Shown here: positions 19,701 through 28,800 of the stretch, piece by piece | Numbering within the stretch: position 1 is the first letter of the stretch | How the letters are laid out: each line of letters begins with the position of its first letter | NCBI RefSeq assembly: GCF_014268785.2 | Contig: NZ_JABWRD020000001.1 | Location: 509,001-573,000 of the forward strand | DNA length: 64,000 nucleotides | Direction: 5' to 3' | Source: Pseudomonas shirazensis | GTDB taxonomy: Bacteria; Pseudomonadota; Gammaproteobacteria; Pseudomonadales; Pseudomonadaceae | Translations under genes and position numbers: made by a program | Notes under the pieces: model-generated | Database searches by the model: none | The model's input: only the letters and a program-made list of their open reading frames with translations | What the model was told of the DNA's origin: nothing

Positions 19701-19847
19701 AATATCAACCTGCCGCTGCGCGCATTTTTCGAAGGTGAAACCGTCGAGTTGCTGGCCCAGCAGGTCGAGCTGCACCGCGATAACGAAGTCAACGAAGACA
19801 AGCTCGATGCCCTCGAAGCCCTGTTCGCCGAGGCTGAGCAGCAATGA
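16767..19847 (+). CDS. peptide synthetase: interface domain-A(His-like)-T
   Basis: A 1026-residue single-module synthetase. The ATG at 16767 follows AAGGA; an upstream TTG at 16749 overlaps the hydroxylase gene. Residues 1-410 look like a condensation fold, but the HHxxxDG active site is absent: the matching stretch reads LAAPLASLDRTSL. This matches the 'interface' domains described for siderophore beta-hydroxylase partners. Adenylation follows (TSGSTGLPKG at 575). Its pocket reads DSAAIAEVWK, close to the bacitracin His code DSELTAEVCK and unlike Asp (DLTK...). The carrier is GGHS (S964), with no epimerization domain. The real condensation step is probably supplied by the last domain of the preceding synthetase. 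The stop overlaps the next start (ATGA). Confidence 0.9.
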   Translation: MTYSTPAEIFQTSAQQAALLRAERNAGRPLLATLQLPASVVGDDAQWHAALLQLAERHEILRTRYTQVPGLQLPAQAISAQAEVRLMHAADLEQARELARAVLAETPLVAVRWAEQVLLAAPLASLDRTSLRLLADELAALGQGQTLPEFDALQYADYAAWQEELAEQQLGQEGLAHWRGLLAQFTQAPQLPFERRVGLGGERESSRLELPLATVAGLAAQLGLPAQVALGGLWAGFLGGLVGEQRVLLSLLVDGRNEQLLATLGHFARRLPVAAEVPAQQSVREHLQGFAQQLAQSRSWLECFNEVELFESTLDHPGPLLLGGDIELETEHDLALVQDPAQAEKLHLQARRCGQQLILQLLAPVGLLAPGLLDAWLAQFAVFIAGAAAAPEHSVSDIATLDAGQSRQVLVALDHSASLQTPQAQLLHQLFERRAALHPQHIALQVEGRQLSYAELDRQANRLARRLQAEGVGRDALVGVYGGRSVEIVVTLLAILKAGGAYLPLDPSYPHERLSFMLEDAGVRCLVRLQALPEELTLPAATVQLEVTAQTLKEGDASPLPASNHCDDLAYVIYTSGSTGLPKGVMISHANACASTQARLQFYREPIQRFLMLSSFSFDSSVAGIFWTLAQGGSLCLPAEQAHKDPLQIAQQVADQQISHFLALPSFYAQILEALPTDAGLACVIVAGEACPVELSERHQQRLPQTLLVNEYGPSESAVWCTAQAVAEPVLAERVAIGTAIAGTRLQVLDEQGELVGFGRPGELYIAGAGLARGYLARPSLTASRFLPDPHGAVPGARLYRTGDRVACRPDGVLDYLGRLDFQLKIRGFRIELGEIEARLGADSRVREAAVVARDTAAGKQLAAYVVLHADAPAEASEAALLELLREQLPEHMVPAFINALERMPLTPNGKLDRNALSAREQRGQAYVAPRNELEQTLARIWQEALELPQVGIHDNFFALGGHSLLATRIRSRVHSELNINLPLRAFFEGETVELLAQQVELHRDNEVNEDKLDALEALFAEAEQQ

Positions 19848-22800
19848 GTCAGCTACCCGATCGGATGTTGGCCCTGGCCAAACGCTTTGCCGGCTTCAGC
19901 CCAGCGGAACGCAGCGCCCTGCAGGCGAAGATGATCGCCCAGGGGCTGTCGCTGGATATTCTGCCGATTCCGCCGCGCGAGGCGGGCATCAGCGAGTTGC
20001 CGGCCTCGTATGCGCAACAGCGGCTGTGGTTGGTATGGCAACTGGACCCGCAGTCCAGCGCCTATAACCAACCCGCGCTGCTGCGCTTGCGTGGACAGCT
20101 GAACAGCACCGCGCTGGAGCAGGCGATCGGGCATTTGATCGAGCGGCACGAAGTGCTGCGCACCAGCTTCCGCTGGCACGAGCAGCAGGTGTTGCAGGTG
20201 ATCCACCCGCAGCGTCGGTTTGCCCTGACCCGGCTCGACCTCAGTGCCGCGGGTGAGGGCGCCGAAGCGCTATTGGCCGAACAGATGACGGCGCTGGCCG
20301 AGCAGCCCTTCGATCTGGAGCGTGACTTGCTGCTGCGGGCAACGCTGATCAAGCTCGATGCCGAGCAGCATGTGCTGTTGTTCTGCAGCCACCATATTGT
20401 CTGCGATGCCTGGTCGTTGCCGATCCTGGTTGGCGAAGTCAGCGAAGGTTATCGCCAGGCCTTGCAGGGGCAGCGCGCTGCGTTGCCGCCTCTGGCCGTA
20501 CACTACGCCGACTACGCCCACTGGCAGCGGCTGTGGCTGGAGGCCGGTGAGGGCGAGCGGCAGCTGGGCTACTGGCGCGAGCGACTCGGTAGCGAGCACG
20601 TGCAGCTGGCTTTGCCACTGGACCGGCCACGCACGGCCAGCCGCAGCAACCACGGTGCGCGCCATGAAATCGAATTCGATGCAGCCTTTGGCGCGCGCCT
20701 GCGCGCTATGTCGGCGGCGACCGGCAGCACGCTGTTCATGCTGCTGCTGGCCAGCTTCCAGGCCGTACTGCACCGTTACAGTGGCGCCGCTCAGGTCCGC
20801 GTCGGCACGCCCGTGGCCAACCGTACTCGCGCTGAAGTCGAGGGGTTGATCGGCTTTTTCGTCAACACGCAGGTGCTACAGGCTGATATCACGCCCCAGC
20901 AGACTTTTGCCGCGCTGCTGGCCCAGGTCAAAAGCCGGGTCCTCGAGGCCCAGTCGCATCAGGACACGCCGTTCGAACAACTGGTCGATGCCCTGCAACC
21001 CGAGCGCAATCTGGACAGTAGCCCGCTGTTTCAAGTGCTCTACAACCATCTGGTCGACGCAGCCGACGCCGGCCGCCTGGAATTGCCGGGCCTGACCGTC
21101 GAGGTGCAGGGCAGCGGGCATGAAGCGGTGCGCTTCGACCTGACCCTGAGCACCCGCGAAGCCGATGGCCGCTTGTATGCAGCCTTGGTGTACGCCACTG
21201 ATCTGTTCGACCCCAGCACCATTGCCCGCCTAGCCAAGCACTGGCGCAATCTGCTCGCTGATGCACTGCGCGATCCGCAGCAGGCGATTGGCGACCTTGC
21301 GCTGTACAGCCCGGCAGAACACCAGCAGTTAGCGCAATGGGCCGAAGGCGGCCCGTTGCAGCAGCGCGCCCTCGATGTGCCGGCGCGGATCAGTGCCCAT
21401 GCGCAAACCACACCTGAGGCCATCGCTGTGGTGCAAGGCGCACGGCGCCTCAGCTATGCCCAACTCGACGCCCAGGCCGAAGCCTTGGCCGGGCGCTTGC
21501 GCGAGCAGGGCGTGGGCGCCGATGTACTGGTCGGTATCGCTGCCGAGCGTTCGCTGGAGATGGTCGTCGGCCTGCTGGCGGTGCTCAAGGCCGGCGGCGC
21601 CTATGTGCCGCTGGCGCCCGAGTACCCGCAGCAACGTCTCAACCAGATGATCGCCGACAGCGCCCTCGAGCACCTGCTGGTGCAGGCGCCGCTGGCTGAG
21701 CGCTTTGCCGACCTGACCGGCGTGCACCAGCAACTGCTGCCCGACCCGACCCAGGCGTTGTCCGGCGCAGGCTGGGCGCTGGCGCCGATCAGCGACCCGC
21801 AGCAATTGGCCTACGTCATCTTTACTTCCGGCTCCACCGGTCGCGCCAAGGGCGTCACCGTCAGCCACGGCGCGCTGGCCAACTACGTTGCAGCCATCGG
21901 CGAACGCCTGCCGATCACTCAGGCGCGGAGCATGGCGCTGGTCTCGACCATGGCTGCTGACCTTGGTCATACCGTGCTGTTTGGCGCGCTGTGCCACGGC
22001 CAGGCCTTGCATCTGATCGACAACGACATGGCGGTCGATGGCAGCGCCCTGGGTGCTTATCTGCACAACGAACAGATCGATGTGCTGAAGATCGTCCCGT
22101 CGCACCTGGCGGCGCTGCTTGGCGAAGACAACGCCGCAGTCATCCCCCGGCAGTGCCTGGTGCTGGGCGGCGAAGCCTGCCCGCCGAGCCTGCTGCAGCG
22201 CATCCAGCAGCTGGCCCCGGCCTGCCGCGTGGTCAACCATTACGGCCCGACCGAGACCACCGTCGGCGCCATCACCCAGCGCCTGGATGGCGACTGGGCG
22301 CACGCCGCACGCCTGCCGCTGGGGCGGCCGCTGGCCAATCTGCGCGCCTATGTGCTCGACAGTGACGCCGGCGCGTTGCCGGTGAACTGTGCCGGTGAGC
22401 TGTATCTGGGCGGTGCCGGCGTCGCCCGTGGCTATCACCTGCGCCCAGGCATGACCGCCGAGCGCTTCGTGCCCAACCCGTTCAACACCGACGGCGCACG
22501 GCTGTACCGCACCGGTGACCAGGCGCGCTACCGCGCCGATGGCCTGCTGGAGTTCATTGGCCGGGTCGATCACCAGGTCAAGATTCGCGGCTACCGGGTC
22601 GAACCTGGCGAGGTGCAGGCCTGCCTGCAGAGCCACCCACAGGTGCGTGAATGCGCCGTGGTTGCTCAGGACGGCCCGACCGGCAAACAGCTGGTGGCTT
22701 ATCTGGTCGCCGCCGAGGCCGATCTGCCCGGCATCCGTGAGTGGCTGGGCGAGCAGTTGGCAGCGCATCAGGTGCCGAGCCATCTGCTGCTGTTGCCCGC

Positions 22801-25800
22801 GCTGCCGCTGACCGCCAACGGCAAGCTCGATCACAAGGCACTGCCGCAACCCGACGTCAGCAGCCAGGCCGACTATCGCGCTGCCGCCAACGACGTCCAA
22901 GGCGAGTTGGTAGAGATCTGGCAAGCGCTGCTCGGTGTCGAGCGGGTGGGCATCAGCGACAACTTCTTCGAACTTGGCGGTGACTCGATCATCGCCATCC
23001 AGATGGTCGGCAGGGCGCGTCAGGCGGGCATTCATATTGCCTCCAAAGATGTCTTCCGCTGCCAGACCATCCTTGAGCTGGCAGCCGTTGCCAGTAGTAT
23101 CCAGGTGCTGCAGATCGACCAGGGCCCAGTGCGCGGCGAGATGCCGCTGACGCCGATCCAGCAGGTGTTTTTCGCCAGCGACATCCCGCAGTTGCAGCAC
23201 TGGAACCAGTCCGTGCTGTTGACGCCACGCTGCCCGCTGCAAGCGGCACTGCTGGCCCAGGCACTGAACAGCCTGCAACAGCACCATGACGCCTTGCGCC
23301 TGCGCTATCAGCAGGTTGCCGGGCAATGGCAGGCCAGCCACGTCAACAGCATCGAGGCTTGCCTGTGGCACGAAGCCGTGGCCGACGAAGCCGCTGTCCG
23401 CGATCTCGGCCAGCGTGCACAAGCCAGTCTGGATCTGAGCAACGGCCCAGTGCTGCGCGCGGTGCTGATGGACCTTGCCGATGGCAGCCAGCGGCTATTG
23501 CTGGTGATCCACCATCTGGTGGTCGATGGCGTGTCCTGGCGGGTGTTGCTGGAAGACTTGCAGCAGCTGTACCGGGATCTGCAACAAGGCACACTGGCGC
23601 GTCTGCCGGCCAAGACCAGCGCGTTCCAGAGCTGGGCCCTGCGCCTGCGCGAGCACGCCCGCGGTCCGCTGACCGCGGCTGAACTGGCCTACTGGCAACG
23701 CTTGCGTGACGCTGATGCCAGCCTGCCACTGGACCGCCCACACGGCGCCAACCTGGCCTGCCATGGCCGCGCTATCAACACCCGTCTGCCACGTGAGGCC
23801 ACCACCCGCCTGCTGCAGGACGCTGCACGAGCCTACCGCACGCAGATCAACGACCTGCTGTTGCTGGCCCTGGCCGAAGCGGTATGCCGCTGGACCGGTC
23901 GCCCTGAGGTGGTGGTGCAGTTGGAAGGGCACGGCCGCGAAGAGCTGTTCCCTGAAATCGACCTGTCACGCACGGTTGGCTGGTTCACCAGCCTGTACCC
24001 CGTGCGTCTGGCCCCAGTCGACGATATCGCCAGTTCGATCAAGGCAATCAAGGAGCAACTGCGCCAGGTACCGGGCAATGGTCTGGGCTTCGGTGTGCTG
24101 CGTCATCTCGGTGACGATGCCTGCCGCGCCGCGTTGGCGGCAGTGCCGAAACCGGCGATCACCTTCAACTACCTGGGTCAGTTCGACCAGAGCTTCGACG
24201 AGGATTCGCTGTTTGCGCCGGCAGCGGAAAACGCCGGGGACGAGCGCGACAGCCGTGCCCCGCTGGGCAATTGGCTGACCCTCAACAGCCAGGTCTACGG
24301 CGGCGAGTTGGCGCTGAGCTGGAGCTTCAGCAGCGAAGTGTTCGACGATGCCACGGTGCAGCGGCTGGCCGACGACTATCAGGCGACCCTGCTGGCGCTG
24401 ATCGAGCACTGCTGCCAGGTGGCAAACGGCGGAGTTACGCCGTCCGACTTCCCGCTGGCAGCGCTCGAGCAATCTCAGCTGGATGCCTTGCCGGTAGCAC
24501 CGCGGGCCATCGCCGACCTGTATCCACTGGCGCCGATGCAGCAGGGCATGCTCTTTCACACCCTCTACCAACACGCCTCGGACGACTACGTCAATCAACT
24601 GCAGGTGCCGGTGCAAGGCCTCGACGCCGAGCGTTTCGGCAAGGCGTGGGCGGATGCAATTGCAGCCCACGACATCCTGCGTACGTCCTTCCACTGGCAG
24701 GGCGAGCTGAGTGAGCCGGTGCAGATTGTCCATCGTCAGGTTGAGCTGCCGTTGCAGGTGCTCGATGGCCAAGACGTGGATCTGGAGGCACTGGCCGCTG
24801 CCGAGCGGCAGGCCTGTTCGCGCTTTGATCAGGCGCCATTGCTGCGTCTGCTCCTGCTGGAGCTGGGCGGCGGCAAGCAACACCTGATCTACACCAACCA
24901 TCACATCCTGATGGACGGCTGGAGCAGCTCGCAGCTGATGAGCGAAGTGATGCAGCGCTATCACGGCCTGCAGCCGGCCCGTCAGCCTGGTCGTTATCGC
25001 GACTACATCGGCTGGCTGCAGCGCCAGGACGGCGCCGCCTGCGAAAGCTTCTGGCGCCAGCGCCTGACGGCCCTGGACGAGCCTACCCGGTTGGCCGGTA
25101 GCCTGGCCCGGGGTACGGGTGCGAGCGGTCATGGCGAGTTCCACCATGACTGGGACGAAGCCAACAGCCAGCGCCTGCAGGCGTTTGCCCGGCAGCAGAA
25201 AGTCACCGTCAACACCCTGGTGCAAGCGGCCTGGCTGCTGCTGTTGCAGCGCTATACCGGCCAAGCCAGCGTAGCCTTTGGCGCCACGGTGGCCGGGCGG
25301 CCGGCAGAGCTGCCGGGGATCGAGCAACAGGTCGGGCTGTTTATCAACACCTTGCCGGTCATTGCCACCCCGCAGGCAGGCCAGCGCGTCGGCGACTGGC
25401 TGCACAGCGTCCAGGCCGAAAACCTCGCCCTGCGTGAGTTCGAGCACACGCCGCTCAACGATATCCAGCGCTGGGCCGGCACCGGCGGCGAGGCACTGTT
25501 CGACAGCCTGCTGGTGTTCGACAACTATCCCGTGGCCGAGGCACTGGGCCAACAAGCCGAGAGTAGCGTGCGCTTTGGCGACGTCTCCAGCCGCGAACGG
25601 ACCAACTACCCGCTGGCCGTGGCAGTTGCAGCCGAACGCCGCCTGAGTATCAGCTACGGCTACGACCGCGCAGCGTTTACCCGCGTCACCATCGAGCGTC
25701 TCAATGGCCATCTGTTGCAGCTGTTAGCCGCCTTCATGGTCGACGCCGAGCGCCCCTTGGCCAGCATCGAACTGCTGACCGAAGCGGAGCGCGCTGCGCT

Positions 25801-28800
25801 GTGCCATAACTGGCCACGCTTCGCCGAACCGCCGGTACACCTGGGCATCGGCTCCATGGCCAGGGCCTGGCCAGAGCGTCAGGCGCTGATTTTCAACGGC
25901 CAGCGCTTTAGCTATGGCGAGCTCGACCAGCGTGCCAACCGCCTGGCCCATGAGCTGATCGCCCGCGGCGTCGGCCAGGAGCTGCGGGTGGGCGTGGCGT
26001 TGCCGCGCAGTGACGGCTTGCTGGTGGCCTTGCTCGCCGTGCTCAAGGCCGGTGGCGCCTACGTGCCGCTGGACCTCAGCTACCCACGCGAGCGTCTGGC
26101 GTACTTGATGGAAGATTCCGCCATCAGCCTGCTGCTGACCGTGGCGCCGCAGCGCGCGCAACTGCCGATCCCGCCGGGGCTGGCGGTGCTTGAGCTGAAC
26201 AACCTTGACCTCAGCCAGCACGCGAGCAGCACACCTGTCGTCGAGGTTGCACCCGAAAGCCTGGCCTACATCATCTACACCTCAGGCTCCACCGGCCGCC
26301 CCAAAGGCGTCGCTGTCGCCCACGGCCCGCTGGCGATGCACTGTCGCAGCACCGGCGAGGCCTATCGCATGACGCCGGCCGATTGCGAACTGCACTTTCT
26401 CTCGTTCGCCTTCGACGGCGCTCATGAACGCTGGCTGACCGGCTTGCTGCATGGCAGCAGCATCCTCTTGCGCGACGACAGCCTGTGGACCCCGGAGCAG
26501 ACCTGCGAGGCGCTGCGCGAGTACGGCGCGACCATGGCTGGGTTCCCGCCGGCCTATCTGCATCAGCTTGCCGAGCACGTGCAGCGGGTCGGCAATCCAC
26601 CGCCGATGCGCCTGTACAGCTTTGGTGGCGATGCCATGCCGCAGGCCAGCTTCGAGCTGGTGCAGCAGGTGCTCAAGCCGAAGATGATGATCAACGGCTA
26701 CGGCCCGACCGAAACCGTGGTCACGCCGATGGTCTGGCGCACTGATTTGAATGACGTCTGCAGCGCGGCCTATGCACCGATTGGCAGTTGCGTGGGCGAG
26801 CGCAGCGCGTACGTGCTCGACGCCGACCTCAACCTGTTGCCGGTCGGTGTGGCGGGTGAGTTGTACATCGGCGGCACCGGCCTTGCTCGCGGCTACCTCA
26901 ACCGCCCTGGACAAAGTGCCGAGCGCTTCGTGCCCGATCCTTATGGCGAAGCCGGTGCGCGGTTGTACCGCACCGGCGATGTGGTGCGCCAGGACGAGGC
27001 GGGGGTATTCGAGTACCTCGGCCGCATCGACAACCAGGTCAAGATTCGCGGCTTCCGTATCGAACTAGGCGAGATCGAAGCGCGCCTGATGGGCTTTGCC
27101 GCCATCAGCGAAGCCGTGGTGCTGGCGCAGGAAACTGCCCAAGGGCGCAGGCTGGTGGCTTATCTGGTGGCCGCCGCTGGCCAACGCCAGGCGCATACCG
27201 ATGCAGCCTTGCTCGAGCCGATCAAGGCCGAACTCAAGGCCGCGTTGCCCGATTACATGCTGCCCGCGCATTGGCTGCTGCTCGAGCAACTGCCGCTGAC
27301 ACCCAATGGAAAGCTCGACCGCAAGGCCTTGCCGCTGCCGACGGTTGACCACGCTGCGCGCAGCTACGTAGCGCCGCGCAATGACGTCGAAAGCACGCTG
27401 GCTGCGTTGTGGCAGGACGTGCTCAAGGTCGAGCAGGTTGGCGTCACCGACAACTTCTTCGAACTCGGTGGCGACTCGATCATCTCGCTGCAGCTGGTGG
27501 GCCGTGCGCGGCAGGCGTCGATTCGCTTTACGCCTAAAGACCTGTTCGAGCAGCAGACCATTCAGGCCTTGGCTGCCGTCGCTGAAGTGGGTGATGGCGA
27601 GCAGATCGACCAAGGCCAGGTAACCGGTGCGCAGGTACTGCTGCCGGTGCAGCAATGGTTCTTCGAGGAGCCGATCCCGAGCCGGCATCACTGGAACCAG
27701 TCGGTACTGCTCAAGGGCCGTGAGCCATTGCAGGCCGCCGCGCTGGAGCAGGCGCTGCAGGCCTTGGTCGCCCACCACGATGCGCTGCGCCTGGCGTTTG
27801 TCGAGCAAGCCGATGGCTGGCAGGCGCACTACCGTGACGTAGACGTTGCTCAGAGTCTGCTGTGGCAGGTCGAGGTGGCCGATACCGCTGAACTGGAAGC
27901 ACGCTGCGAAGCTGCCCAGCGCAGTTTTGATCTGGCTACCGGGCCGTTGTTGCGGGCAGTGCTGGCGACCTTGGCTGATGGCAGCCAGCGCTTGTTGCTG
28001 GTGGTGCATCATCTGGTGGTCGACGGCGTGTCCTGGCGGCTGCTGTTCGAAGACCTGCAACAGGCCTATCAGCAAGCGCTGCAAAACCAGCCAGTGCACC
28101 TGCCGGCAAAATCCAGCGCCTATCAACGCTGGGCCGAGCGCTTGCAGACTCATGCGCAGCGCGCCGACGCGCTGGCCGAACTGGATTACTGGTGCAGCCA
28201 GCTCAGCGGCGCGGTTACCGGTCTGCCCGGTGTTGCAGCCAACGCGATCGCCAGCGGCCTCGATGCCACCAGCGTGCACGCCCAGCTCGACACCGAACAG
28301 ACCCGTCGCCTGTTGCAGGTGGCGCCGGCAGCCTATCGGACCCAGGTCAATGACCTGCTGCTCACCGCGCTCGCCCAGGTGGTGGGCCAGTGGACCGGCG
28401 CCGGCTCGACCTTGATCCAGCTCGAAGGCCATGGCCGCGAGGCGCTGTTTGACGACATCGACCTCAGCCGCACAGTCGGCTGGTTCACCTCGGTGTTTCC
28501 GCTGAAGCTGACACCGGCTAACGATCCTGCAAGCTCTATCAAAGCCATCAAAGAACAACTGCGCGCCATCCCCGACAAAGGCTTGGGCTACGGCGTGCTG
28601 CGTTACCTCGGTTCGGCGGATACTCGTCGGCAACTGGCTGCGCTGCCGGTACCGCGCATCACCTTCAACTACCTCGGCCAGTTCGACGGCAGCTTCAGCC
28701 AGGATGATGCCTTGTTCAGCCCGGCCAGCGAAGCCCATGGCAGCGATTCCAGCGCTGAGGCGCCGCTGGGCAATTGGCTGTCGATCAGCGGCAAGGTGTA

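Noticed and set aside
19844..23100. The hydroxylase acting on the Asp module to give hydroxy-Asp
   Set aside because: Possible, but the Asp module has an ordinary condensation domain and no interface domain; the His-like module next to the hydroxylase fits better. Kept as the alternative.
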